Below are positions 42,433 through 50,778 of a stretch of 64,000 nucleotides of DNA, one piece after another. The stretch comes from Desulfovibrio aminophilus (GTDB taxonomy: Bacteria; Desulfobacterota; Desulfovibrionia; Desulfovibrionales; Desulfovibrionaceae). Position numbers and translations under genes: made by a program. Numbering within the stretch: position 1 is the stretch's first letter; each line of letters starts with the position of its first letter. The stretch lies in NCBI RefSeq assembly GCF_023660105.1, contig NZ_JAMHGA010000038.1, positions 62,001 through 126,000 on the forward strand, given 5' to 3'. The notes under the pieces are model-generated. The model searched no databases and was not told where the DNA came from. It saw only the letters and a list, made by a program, of their open reading frames with translations.

Positions 42433-43471
42433 TGCCCGACTCCTCCCAAAGCTCGTTGAACACGGCCAGCGGATTGGCGATCCCGGCCGTGCAGGCGCGC
42501 ACGCAGCGTCCGCAGCCCACGCAGCCCAGTTCCCCGATCTTGTCGTAGATGTATTTGCCCTTGCGGAAATAGCGGTGGCGGTAGCGGTCCAGGGCCTTGG
42601 GCCGGAAGTTGTGGTTCCCCGCCACCCGGGCGAAGGACTCCAGCATGCAGCCGTCCCAGGCCCGGAAGCGCTCGCCCTTCTCCAGCCGGTCGTCGGCCTC
42701 CTCGCGGATGTCGAAGCAGTAGCAGGTGGGGCAGACCAGGTTGCAGGAACCGCAGGCCAGGCACATCACCGCGTACTTGCGCCAGATGGGGGAATCCCAG
42801 CTGCGGCCGAGGATGCGCGGGGTCTCCTCCCAGTTGTACTTGAGGGCGTTGGCCCGCGTCAGGGCCAGGGCGCGGAGCTTGGCCCGGCGGGCGGCCTCGC
42901 GGTCGGCGGCCGTGGCCTTCATGGGCTCCCCGGCGCGGCGCAGCAACTCCTCGCCGCGCGCCGAGCCGACCTGCACCAGAAAGGAGGCCGGGCCGATCTT
43001 GGTCCAATAGAGATCGTAGCCGTGGTTCACCTTGTCCGCGCCGAGGCTGCCCCAGAAGGCGGTGGGCGAGACGGTCAGCGGGTCCAAGGCCATGATCAGG
43101 GTGGCCTCGCGGCGGCGCAGATAGTTCTGGTCCGGGCTGCCGCCCTCCATGATCTGGTCCAGCTGGTTCAGGGCCTTCAGATCATAGGGATGGACCCCGA
43201 AGAGGATCTGCTGCGGGGCCTCGAACACCGGCTCGGCGGTGTAGGCCTGGAGGTCGTAGCGGATGAGTGTCTCGCGCGGAGGCAGGAGATGGCGCTTGGG
43301 GGAGTTGTAGGCGACGTCATACTCCCACGCCACTTCGAGTTCCTCGTGCCAAGGGCGGAAATCGTAGAACCCCTCGGCGGTCCGGGCCGGCACGTAAAGC
43401 GCGTATTCGCGGCTCCACTGACGGAACAGCTCGGGGAGCTGTTCCTGAAAGACGGTGTAGGTCGTGGTCAT
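42422..43471 (-). CDS. hydB: Hydrogenase iron-sulfur (beta) subunit
   Basis: First gene of the operon, 349 residues. It has two ferredoxin-type [4Fe-4S] motifs in the C-terminal half: CLACGSCNLVCPTC (about 245-258) and CVGCGRCVRACTAGI (about 317-330). The N-terminal half is the HydB/AsrA-like domain, including FGVHPYDLKALNQLD. It links the diaphorase subunit with the catalytic pair and, in relatives, supports reduction of sulfur or polysulfide. GGGGGGTCC lies before the ATG as the ribosome site. Confidence 0.92.
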   Translation of the reverse strand: MTTTYTVFQEQLPELFRQWSREYALYVPARTAEGFYDFRPWHEELEVAWEYDVAYNSPKRHLLPPRETLIRYDLQAYTAEPVFEAPQQILFGVHPYDLKALNQLDQIMEGGSPDQNYLRRREATLIMALDPLTVSPTAFWGSLGADKVNHGYDLYWTKIGPASFLVQVGSARGEELLRRAGEPMKATAADREAARRAKLRALALTRANALKYNWEETPRILGRSWDSPIWRKYAVMCLACGSCNLVCPTCYCFDIREEADDRLEKGERFRAWDGCMLESFARVAGNHNFRPKALDRYRHRYFRKGKYIYDKIGELGCVGCGRCVRACTAGIANPLAVFNELWEESGNEY

Positions 43472-43514
43472 GGACCCCCCCTGGGCGGATCGACCGGATT
43501 TGGAAGTATCAGCC

Positions 43515-43543
43515 CTTATGGGTCAAGTCCCGGCCTTTGACAA
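43515..43543 (-). promoter_or_regulatory. Possible promoter of the hydrogenase operon
   Basis: On the minus strand TTGTCA (43538-43543), 17 bases, CATAAG (43515-43520). The -10 match is poor. A second TTGACC lies between. No clear sigma-54 or operator palindrome was found in the 173-base gap. Confidence 0.35.
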
Positions 43544-43602
43544 GCCATGTTCCAAAAAGAACTTGGGCTCTTGGGAAAAAACCGGGGCGGCCAAAAAAGT
43601 CC

Positions 43603-43631
43603 TTGCCAGCCGCCGGGAGTCTGGGTATAGA
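43603..43631 (+). promoter_or_regulatory. Sigma-70 type promoter of tRNA-Val
   Basis: TTGCCA (43603-43608), 17 bases, TATAGA (43626-43631), ending 13 bases before the tRNA. It lies back-to-back with the hydrogenase promoter region. Confidence 0.7.
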
Positions 43632-43644
43632 GACGTTCCCTCGT

Positions 43645-43720
<76 letters not shown>

Positions 43721-43727
43721 CGAGACC

Positions 43728-43756
43728 AAAAAGCCCCGGCAAGACCGGGGCTTTTT
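43728..43756 (+). terminator. Terminator after tRNA-Val
   Basis: AAAAAGCCCCGG (43728-43739) pairs with CCGGGGCTTTTT (43745-43756) around a five-base loop. It lies 7 bases after the tRNA CCA and 16 before trmL, so trmL expression relies on read-through or on an unseen start. Confidence 0.85.
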
Positions 43757-43772
43757 CTTTCCCGGAGCGCCC

Positions 43773-44222
43773 ATGCGACTGGTCCTGTTCAACCCGGAAA
43801 TCCCCCCGAACACGGGCAACGTGGCCCGGCTCTGCGCGGCCATGCGCATCCCCCTGCACCTCATCGAACCCCTGGGCTTCTCCCTGGCCGACCGCTACCT
43901 CAAGCGCGCGGGCCTGGACTACTGGCCCCACGTGGACCTGCGCGTGCACCCGGACATGGGTCATTTCCTGCGCGAAACGGCCCCCTCCCGCCTCGTGCTT
44001 TCCAGCGCCCGGGGCGGCGTCCCGGCGCACCGCTTCCCCTTCGAGCCCGGCGACGCCATCGTGCTCGGCCCGGAGACCACGGGCCTGCCCGGCGAAATCC
44101 TCGGCCTGTCCGAGCATCTCGTACGCATCCCCATCCGGGGGGAGGTGCGCAGCCTGAACATGTCCACCGCCGCGGGCATCCTGCTGCACGAGGCCCTGCG
44201 TCGGACCGGCGGCCTGGACTGA
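43773..44222 (+). CDS. trmL: tRNA (cytidine/uridine-34) 2'-O-methyltransferase TrmL
   Basis: A 149-residue SPOUT-fold methyltransferase that 2'-O-methylates the wobble base of two tRNA-Leu in E. coli. It opens MRLVLFNPEIPPNTGNVARLC (motif 1) and has the knot motifs VLGPETTGLPGEIL and IPIRGEVRSLNMSTAAGILLHE. The start is ATG 43773, with CCCGGAG upstream. It follows the tRNA-Val terminator closely. All family blocks are intact. Confidence 0.94.
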   Translation: MRLVLFNPEIPPNTGNVARLCAAMRIPLHLIEPLGFSLADRYLKRAGLDYWPHVDLRVHPDMGHFLRETAPSRLVLSSARGGVPAHRFPFEPGDAIVLGPETTGLPGEILGLSEHLVRIPIRGEVRSLNMSTAAGILLHEALRRTGGLD

Positions 44223-44230
44223 CCAGCGCC

Positions 44231-44259
44231 TTGCGCCGCGAGCGCTTTGCCGCTATTTT
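44231..44259 (+). promoter_or_regulatory. Sigma-70 type promoter of rfbB-rfbD
   Basis: TTGCGC (44231-44236), 17 bases, TATTTT (44254-44259), 24 bases before ATG 44284. Confidence 0.55.
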
Positions 44260-44283
44260 CCGCAATCAACAAAAGGACGGCAC

Positions 44284-45315
44284 ATGCGGCTTCTCGTCAC
44301 CGGCGGCTGCGGCTTCATCGGCACCAACTTCATCCAGGGCGTGCTCTCCGCGCACCCGGACTGGACGGTGGTCAACCTGGACCGGCTGACCTACGCCGGA
44401 AACCGGCACAACCTCCTGGCCCTGGAACAGGAAAACGAAGGCCGGGGCGACCCGCGCTACGTCTTCGTCCACGGCGACATCGGGAACCGGGAGCTCGTGC
44501 TCTCGCTGCTTGAGGAGCACCGCCTGGAGGCGGTGGTCAACTTCGCCGCCGAGTCCCACGTGGACCGCTCCATCAACGACCCGGCGCCGTTCCTGAGCAC
44601 CAACGTCATGGGCGCGCAGAACCTCCTGGAGTGCGCGCGGCTGCGCGGCCTCAAGCGCTTCGTGCAGATCTCCACGGACGAGGTCTACGGCAGCCTCGGC
44701 CCGGACGGCTCCTTCAGCGAGGCCACGCCGCTCGCGCCCAACTCGCCCTACTCCGCCTCCAAGGCCTCGGCCGACCTCGTCTGTCGGGCCTACCGCGAGA
44801 CATACGGCCTGCCGGTGATCATCACCCGCTGCTCGAACAACTACGGCCCCTACCAGTTCCCGGAAAAGCTCATCCCGCTCATGTTCCTCAAGGCCCGCAA
44901 CGGCGAGCCCCTGCCGGTCTACGGCCAGGGAACCAACGTGCGCGACTGGATATGGGTCGGGGACCACTGCAAGGGCGTGGAGCTGGCCCTGACGCGCGGC
45001 GCGCCGGGCCAGGTCTACAACTTCGGCGGCGCGGCCGAGCGCGCCAACCTGGACGTGGTCCGGGCCATCCTCAAGGCCCTGGGCAAGCCGGAATCCCTCA
45101 TCACCTTCGTCAAGGACCGCCCCGGCCACGACCAGCGCTACGCCATGGATTTCGCCAAGGCGGCCCGCGAGCTGGGCTTCGCGCCCTCCCTGGACTTCGA
45201 GACCGGCCTGGCCCGGACCCTGGAATGGTACCGGGACAACGGGGCCTGGCTGGAGTCCGTGCAGAGCGGGGCCTACCGGCGCTTCATGGACGAATGGTAC
45301 GGGGAGCGGGCGTGA
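44284..45315 (+). CDS. rfbB: dTDP-glucose 4,6-dehydratase
   Basis: An extended short-chain dehydrogenase of 343 residues that makes dTDP-4-keto-6-deoxyglucose, the second step of dTDP-rhamnose synthesis. It has the NAD site VTGGCGFIGTNFIQG at the start, AAESHVDRSI (substrate-binding, characteristic of RfbB), the STDEVYGSLG segment and the YSASKASADLV active site (Tyr-x3-Lys). The ATG has AAAAGGACGG upstream. The GTG of rfbD overlaps its stop. rfbA and rfbC are not seen here. Confidence 0.96.
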   Translation: MRLLVTGGCGFIGTNFIQGVLSAHPDWTVVNLDRLTYAGNRHNLLALEQENEGRGDPRYVFVHGDIGNRELVLSLLEEHRLEAVVNFAAESHVDRSINDPAPFLSTNVMGAQNLLECARLRGLKRFVQISTDEVYGSLGPDGSFSEATPLAPNSPYSASKASADLVCRAYRETYGLPVIITRCSNNYGPYQFPEKLIPLMFLKARNGEPLPVYGQGTNVRDWIWVGDHCKGVELALTRGAPGQVYNFGGAAERANLDVVRAILKALGKPESLITFVKDRPGHDQRYAMDFAKAARELGFAPSLDFETGLARTLEWYRDNGAWLESVQSGAYRRFMDEWYGERA

Positions 45316-46184
45316 GCGCCCTGGCCGGGGCCAAGGTCGCCGTTCTCGGAGGCCGGCGGGGCATGCTGGGCCAGGCCCTGACCGGGGCCCTGGAGCGCGC
45401 CAAGGTCGTGGCCCTGCCCCTGTCCTCCCAGGATTTCGACCCCCTGGACGCCCCGGCCCTGGAGGCCTTCCTCGCGCGCGAGAAGCCGGACCGGGTCTTC
45501 AACGCCGTGGCCTACACCGCCGTGGACCAGGCCGAGGACGAGCCCCAGGCCGCCTTCCGCCTGAACCGCGACCTGCCCGCCCTGCTCGGCCGGGTCTGCG
45601 CCGCGCGCGGCATCCGGCTTCTGCACTTCAGCACGGACTTCGTCTTCGACGGCCGGGGCCACGAGCCCCTGCGTCCCGAGGACCCCACCGGCCCGCTCTC
45701 GGTCTACGGGGCCAGCAAGCTGGCCGGGGAGGAGGCCCTGCGCGGCCTGCCCGGCGTGGTCGTGGCCCGCACGGCCTGGCTCTTCGGCCCGGGACGGACC
45801 AATTTCGTGGAGAAGATCATCACCCTGGCCCGGACCCGCGAGACGCTCACCGTGGTCCACGACCAGGAAGGCTCGCCCACCTACACCCCGGACCTGGCGG
45901 CCATGGCCGTGGCCCTGGCGGCCACGGAGACCACCGGCGTCCTGCACCTGGCCAACTCCGGCCGGGCCACGTGGTGCGAACTGGCGGCCGAGGCCGTCCA
46001 TCTGGCGGGTCTGCCCTGCCGGGTCCAGCCCATCCCCACTTCGGCCTGGCCCACCAAGGCGACCCGTCCGGCCTTCTCCGTGCTGGATACGAGCGCCTTC
46101 ACCACGGCCACGGGCATGACGCCCCGGCCCTGGAACCAGGCGCTGCGGGACTATGTGTTCGGGGACCTCGGACTCAGATCCTGA
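45312..46184 (+). CDS. rfbD: dTDP-4-dehydrorhamnose reductase
   Basis: The last enzyme of dTDP-L-rhamnose synthesis, 290 residues, NAD(P)H-dependent. The start GTG 45312 overlaps rfbB (GTGA). Landmarks: VAVLGGRRGMLGQALTGAL (nucleotide site; the family's usual GxxGQLG reads GMLGQ), NAVAYTAVDQAE, STDFVFDG and YGASKLAGEE with the Tyr-x3-Lys pair. It ends one base before the stop of the opposite SulP gene, and no terminator is visible between them. Confidence 0.93.
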   Translation: MSALAGAKVAVLGGRRGMLGQALTGALERAKVVALPLSSQDFDPLDAPALEAFLAREKPDRVFNAVAYTAVDQAEDEPQAAFRLNRDLPALLGRVCAARGIRLLHFSTDFVFDGRGHEPLRPEDPTGPLSVYGASKLAGEEALRGLPGVVVARTAWLFGPGRTNFVEKIITLARTRETLTVVHDQEGSPTYTPDLAAMAVALAATETTGVLHLANSGRATWCELAAEAVHLAGLPCRVQPIPTSAWPTKATRPAFSVLDTSAFTTATGMTPRPWNQALRDYVFGDLGLRS

Positions 46185-46185
46185 A

Positions 46186-48813
46186 TCACCGCCGCGAGAA
46201 GTCGCGGAGCTTGCGGTTGGCGTCGCCCAGGTGCTCGGCCAGAAGCGTGACCACGAAACGGTGCACGGCCGAGGCCAGACGCGGCGCGCGCTCCTGGATC
46301 ACCTGGAAGCTCTCCGCCGAGAGACGGTGCAGAACGCACTTGCGGGTGGCCAGCACCGAGGCCGAGCGCGGAGCCGTGGTGTACAGGCCCATCTCGCCGA
46401 AGACCGTGCCCGGGCCGAGCTTGCGCAGCCGCAGGATGCGCCCGCCGGGCAACTCCAGCTCGACGTTCACCATGCCGGACTCGATGAAATAGAGCGAGTC
46501 GGAGACGTCGCCCTGGCGGAAGACGTGCCGCCCCTTGGGAACCTCGACCCGCCGCAGAACGCGCAGGAGCTGGGGCACCACCTCCGGGTCCGGGAACACC
46601 GGCCGCAGGAGGTCGGCGAGGGACTGCTCCGCGCCGCCCAGGGCTCCCTCGTCCTCCAGGATGCGGTTCTCGCACCACTCCAGGGCGTAGTCCAGGTTCA
46701 TGAAGGCCTGCACCGGCGCGTCCTCGTCGTCCGGCTTGACCAGACCGGCGCGCTCCAGATGCTCGGAGACCTCCAGGGAAAGCTGGGCCAGGACCAGCCG
46801 GAAGCCCTCGGCGTCGGCCAGGCGGGTGAGCATGGAGAAGCCGAGGTTCACCGAGGAGCCCAGGCCGGTGACCGCCCCGAAGTCCAGGACCACGTAGCGC
46901 AAGGGCTCGGTGTCCGGCTCGGCCAGGCGCTGGTGCACGCAGCGCATCACCCCGTGCAGCGACCCCAGGAACAGGAATCCACGCAGCTCCAGGATGAGCG
47001 TCCTGCCGCCCTTGGCGCGCAGGACCGCCAGCTGGGCCTTGGCGCGGTCCACGTTGCTGCGGTGGCTGTCGCCGGACAGCGCCCGGCACACGGAGGCGTT
47101 CCGGCCGTATCGGTTCACGGTCACGAGCATGGCCAGCACGAGCCCGACAGCCATGCCCAGGAGCAGGCCCAAGACCACGGTGACCACGAAGGTCAGCCAG
47201 AGCAGGGCGTAGTCGTCCTTACGGGTGAACTCGCCCCGGGTGTCCAGGAGCCAGTCCTTGATGAGGCTCAGGCCGAGGTAGACCAGGAAGCCGCCGGGCA
47301 CGAAGCGGGCCACGAGGCCGAGCCAGGGGCCCAGGTGCAGGAACGCGGCCAGGCAGACCAGGGCGGCCACCAAGCCCGCCAACGGTCCGGCGGCCCCGGC
47401 GGAGCGGTTTCCATGGCTCCGGCCCAGGGATACGGCGCCGGGCAGGCCGCCGCAGAGTCCGGCGGCGAGATTGCCCAGGCCCAGGGCCCGAAATTCCTGA
47501 TCCAGGTCCAGTTCGCGTCCCAGGAACACCTCCAGCGAGGTGACGCGCGACATGTCGGTCATGACCAGCAGGGCCACCAGGGCGGCCGCCGAGGGGGCCT
47601 GGGCCAGGATCACGGGCCAGGACACGCCCAGGAACCAGTCCGTGCCGAGCAGGGGCGTGGGCGCGACGGGTCCGGCCGGAAGAAAACCGGAAACCCCGGC
47701 CAGCCGGGCCAGGGCCGACCCCGGCCACCAGACGCCCGCCAGACCGGCGGCCAGCCCCGCCAGGAGCAGGAGCAGCAGAAAGAAGGAATGGCGCGCGCGG
47801 AAAAGCAGGGCGAAAAGCAGCACCCCGAAGATCAGGGCCAGGGTCCAGGGCCGGTTCAGGGCGTCCGGCAGAAGACGCGACAGGCCCTCCAGGGACAGGC
47901 CGTCGAGCAGTTCCAGCAGGGAAAACGTCTTGCCGGTGACGAAGCCGTGGGCTCCGGCGAGAAGAAAGACGCCCACCGCCGCCAGCACGCCGCCGATGAT
48001 CTGCGTGGGAATGAAGCGCACCAGCGCGCCAAGCCGCAGCCGCCCCACCAGCCAGCTCATGCCTCCGGCCAGGCAGGCGCTCAGCGCCACGGCGGCGGCG
48101 GCCGTGGCGAAGACCGTGGCCGGGGACTGTCCGGGCATGGCCCGGACCACGTCGGCCGCCATGAAGGCCAGCAGGGCGCAGGCCATGGACTCGGGCCCGG
48201 CGATGGCGAAGGGCACGCGGCTGCGCGCCGCGTAGACCGCGCCCAGGGCCGAGGCCGAAACCAGGGCCATTCCCAGGGCCGAGGGATAGAACGCGGCCAG
48301 GGCGGCCTGGGGGAAGACCAGACCGGCCAGGGCCAGGCAGAAAAACACGCCGAGCAGGCCGGAGACGAGCCCGGCGAACATGTTCCTGAGCGGATTGCCC
48401 TGGAGCAGGCGCGGGGCCTCCGAGGGCGGCGGCGCGTCCGGGGCCAGGGTCGGGGACGGCAACGACGGGTCGGGACGCGGGGCGGGCGGCGGGGGTGCGT
48501 CCTGGACCAGATCGTCCAGGCTGATGGAGTCCACTTCCAGGTCCGCGGGCTTGGGCGGCGCGGCGGTGATCCGGCCCACGCTCCCGCAAGAGGGGCACTT
48601 GGCGCTCCGCCCGGCGAGCCGGGCGGGGACCTCGGCCCTCCGTCCGCAGGAGGGACAGGCGAAGTGGGCCGGGGCCGCCGCCGGAGCCTTGTCCTCCGCC
48701 GGTCCGGCCACCTCGCCCGGGGTCCCGCATTGCGGGCATTTGGTCCCGCGTCCGGCGAGCCGGTCGGGGACCTCCCGGGTGAAGCCGCACGAAGCGCACT
48801 GGAATGTGGCCAC
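46186..48813 (-). CDS. SulP-type transporter fused to zinc ribbons, STAS and cNMP domains
   Basis: I place the start at GTG 48813, 7 bases after AAGGAG; a GTG at 48819 is too close to it. The 875-residue product begins with two similar zinc ribbons (about 4-32, CASC...CPQC, and 52-80, CPSC...CPSC) and a proline-rich linker. About ten to twelve membrane helices of the SulP anion-transporter family follow (about 140-580), then a STAS domain (about 605-720) and a cyclic-nucleotide-binding domain (about 750-860, with FGEMGLYTTAPRSASV). SulP proteins move sulfate, bicarbonate or other anions. The fusion suggests gating by nucleotide and metal or redox sensing. The substrate is unknown. Confidence 0.88.
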   Translation of the reverse strand: MATFQCASCGFTREVPDRLAGRGTKCPQCGTPGEVAGPAEDKAPAAAPAHFACPSCGRRAEVPARLAGRSAKCPSCGSVGRITAAPPKPADLEVDSISLDDLVQDAPPPPAPRPDPSLPSPTLAPDAPPPSEAPRLLQGNPLRNMFAGLVSGLLGVFFCLALAGLVFPQAALAAFYPSALGMALVSASALGAVYAARSRVPFAIAGPESMACALLAFMAADVVRAMPGQSPATVFATAAAAVALSACLAGGMSWLVGRLRLGALVRFIPTQIIGGVLAAVGVFLLAGAHGFVTGKTFSLLELLDGLSLEGLSRLLPDALNRPWTLALIFGVLLFALLFRARHSFFLLLLLLAGLAAGLAGVWWPGSALARLAGVSGFLPAGPVAPTPLLGTDWFLGVSWPVILAQAPSAAALVALLVMTDMSRVTSLEVFLGRELDLDQEFRALGLGNLAAGLCGGLPGAVSLGRSHGNRSAGAAGPLAGLVAALVCLAAFLHLGPWLGLVARFVPGGFLVYLGLSLIKDWLLDTRGEFTRKDDYALLWLTFVVTVVLGLLLGMAVGLVLAMLVTVNRYGRNASVCRALSGDSHRSNVDRAKAQLAVLRAKGGRTLILELRGFLFLGSLHGVMRCVHQRLAEPDTEPLRYVVLDFGAVTGLGSSVNLGFSMLTRLADAEGFRLVLAQLSLEVSEHLERAGLVKPDDEDAPVQAFMNLDYALEWCENRILEDEGALGGAEQSLADLLRPVFPDPEVVPQLLRVLRRVEVPKGRHVFRQGDVSDSLYFIESGMVNVELELPGGRILRLRKLGPGTVFGEMGLYTTAPRSASVLATRKCVLHRLSAESFQVIQERAPRLASAVHRFVVTLLAEHLGDANRKLRDFSRR

Positions 48814-48815
48814 GA

Positions 48816-50594
48816 TCACTCCTTTTCTTGCGGCGCGGGCAGAGTCGATCCTTTTTTTCTATCGCAGAATCCAGCGGTTCCCGCAAGATCGGAAGCGCGC
48901 AGGCCCCCCTCCCCCGGTCCGGCGACGGTCTGGCGCATGATCTCCACCAGCCGCCGCAGACGGTGGGCGTAGGTGTGCTCGGCCAGGACCCGCGCCCGGG
49001 CCCGCCGGGCCAGCCCGGCCCGGCCCAGGGGATCGGCCAGCCAGCGCCGGGCGGCGTCCTCCACCTCCTCCGGGCCGTGGTAGACCGCCGACTCCGAGCC
49101 GGGGTCGAAGAGCCGCTCCAGCTGCGGCCCGGCGTCCGTGAGCAGGAAACCGCCGCAGGCGGGCACGTCGAAGACCCGCTGGTTCACCGCGCCCTTCATC
49201 TGGCGGCTCGTGCAGTTGAAGTTGATCTGGGCCGCCGCGTAGAAGCGCGGCAGATCCCGGGCGTAGTCCAGGGAGGAATGCCAGCGCCACGTTCCCGGCC
49301 CCAGGGCCGCGCGCCAGCCCTCGTCGCCCGCCACCAGCGGATCGAAGGGCAGCAGGCCGCGCACGCACTCCAGGCGGTACTGGCGAGTGGCCTCCCAGGT
49401 CAGCAGGGACTCGAAGGCCAGGCGGCTCTCCTCGTCCGGCAGGGCCTGATGCCGCCGCCAGGCCTCCGGGGCCGCCTCGGCCAGGAAGACCGCCGCCGCG
49501 CTGCCGCGCCAGGCCCCGAACTCCCGGGCCAGCCGTTCATGGTTCTCCACAAGCTCCGGGAACCGCGCCAGGGCCGCGAGGCAGTCGTCCACGGCTCGGC
49601 GCATGGAGTTGCCCACGAAGGACACGTCCGCGCGCCAGGCCTCGGGAATGGGCCCGGCGTCCGGCCGAAAGCGGGCCGGGTCCGTGGCCAGGGGCAGGTA
49701 GTGGACTTCGGGATAGCCGTCGGCCCGGAGCGGTTCCACTCCGGCCTCATCCCAGGTGAAGAGCACGGTCCCGGGACGGTTCAGCCCGGCGTAGCGGGAG
49801 AGGATGAGCCGGGGATTGTCCACGAACCAGGAGGCCAGGGGCAGGCCCAGGCGCTCCAGCAACCCGGCCACCTTCCCCTCGCGGTCCAGGCCGAAGTGGT
49901 TCACCGTGAGCGCGAAGTCGGGCTGGAACTCCACCACGGTCGTGAGCAGGTCCTCCACGAATCCGGGGCGCACGGTGGGGTCCATGCCGACCTCCAGCGC
50001 GCGCCAGGGCAGCTCCAGGGCGTCCAGGGCCGAGGCGATCTCGCCGGTGAGGAAATAGGGCCGCCGCAGGACGAGCACGCGGGGCACGGCGTTGCGGAAG
50101 CGCGGCCGCCGCGCCCGGGACCAGAAGTCCCCTTCCGGCGCGGGCCGCAGGGTCGCGAGCAGCCCGCCGTAATAGTCCGGGTCCAGCCGCCGCCAGAGGG
50201 GCACGACCAGGGGGACCAGGGCACGGCCGCCGTGCTCCGTCCGCCAGCGATCCAGGGCGCGCAACACGGCGGCGGGGTCCGGGTCGTCCAGCCACAGCAC
50301 GCGGGGGTCCCCGCCGAAGCGCCGCCGCACGCCGCTCGCCTCCAGCAGCGGGGCTTCCCGGTCCACCACGGCCACGGGCCCGCCTCGGCCGAGCAGGGCC
50401 TCCAGGGCCAGCCCCAGGCCCGTGCCCAGGAGCACGGGCAGGCCGTCGGGCAGGGACTCCAGCAGGGCCAGTTCGGCCGCGCCGCCGCGCCGTCCCCAGA
50501 GGGTCCAGGTCCGGCCGCCGCGCAGCACGCGCAGGTCCGCCGGCTCCCCGTCGCGGATCACGGGCTGCGCTTCGTAGTCAAAGGTCCGGGCCAT
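48816..50594 (-). CDS. CgeB/DUF3880-like glycosyltransferase family protein
   Basis: A 592-residue soluble protein. The N-terminal third is a spermidine synthase-like or unknown fold (VLLGTGLGLALEALLG). The middle has the DUF3880 pattern (PDFALTVNHFGLDREG, then LPLASWFVDNPRLIL). The C-terminal part matches glycosyl transferase group 1-like CgeB proteins (INFNCTSRQMKGAVNQRVFDV, then ACGGFLLTDAGPQLERLF). Such proteins often belong to surface or flagellin glycosylation. It ends 2 bases before the SulP start, so the two are co-transcribed. The sugar and acceptor are unknown. Confidence 0.8.
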   Translation of the reverse strand: MARTFDYEAQPVIRDGEPADLRVLRGGRTWTLWGRRGGAAELALLESLPDGLPVLLGTGLGLALEALLGRGGPVAVVDREAPLLEASGVRRRFGGDPRVLWLDDPDPAAVLRALDRWRTEHGGRALVPLVVPLWRRLDPDYYGGLLATLRPAPEGDFWSRARRPRFRNAVPRVLVLRRPYFLTGEIASALDALELPWRALEVGMDPTVRPGFVEDLLTTVVEFQPDFALTVNHFGLDREGKVAGLLERLGLPLASWFVDNPRLILSRYAGLNRPGTVLFTWDEAGVEPLRADGYPEVHYLPLATDPARFRPDAGPIPEAWRADVSFVGNSMRRAVDDCLAALARFPELVENHERLAREFGAWRGSAAAVFLAEAAPEAWRRHQALPDEESRLAFESLLTWEATRQYRLECVRGLLPFDPLVAGDEGWRAALGPGTWRWHSSLDYARDLPRFYAAAQINFNCTSRQMKGAVNQRVFDVPACGGFLLTDAGPQLERLFDPGSESAVYHGPEEVEDAARRWLADPLGRAGLARRARARVLAEHTYAHRLRRLVEIMRQTVAGPGEGGLRASDLAGTAGFCDRKKGSTLPAPQEKE

Positions 50595-50682
50595 GCTTCC
50601 TTCCCGCCGCGCGATTCTTCAGCACCGCCTCAGTGTTATCTCATTTTCAAACTATTTCCAGGAGATTCGCGAGGCCGCGCCC

Positions 50683-50709
50683 TAAAGAATCCGGCTGAAC
50701 CGCCGATAA
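50683..50709 (+). promoter_or_regulatory. Sigma-28 (FliA) promoter
   Basis: TAAAGAAT (50683-50690), exactly 11 bases, GCCGATAA (50702-50709). The -10 box is a perfect match to the FliA consensus and the -35 starts with the required TAAA. It lies 69 bases before ATG 50779 and points to the glycosyltransferase. Confidence 0.85.
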
Positions 50710-50778
50710 GCTTACCGAAGGGCGTTCATGCGCACATGGAAGGTGCGTGGCCCTGTGAGCATCCCAAGGAAGGGTCCC

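Noticed and set aside
41602-43471. Anaerobic sulfite reductase AsrA/AsrB pair
   Set aside because: The two genes resemble asrA and asrB, but they are joined with clear [NiFe] large and small subunit genes in the sulfhydrogenase order.
43580-43610. TGGCAAGG on the minus strand before hydB as a sigma-54 site
   Set aside because: The bases at the -12 position are a T run, not TTGC; the GG-N10-GC rule fails.
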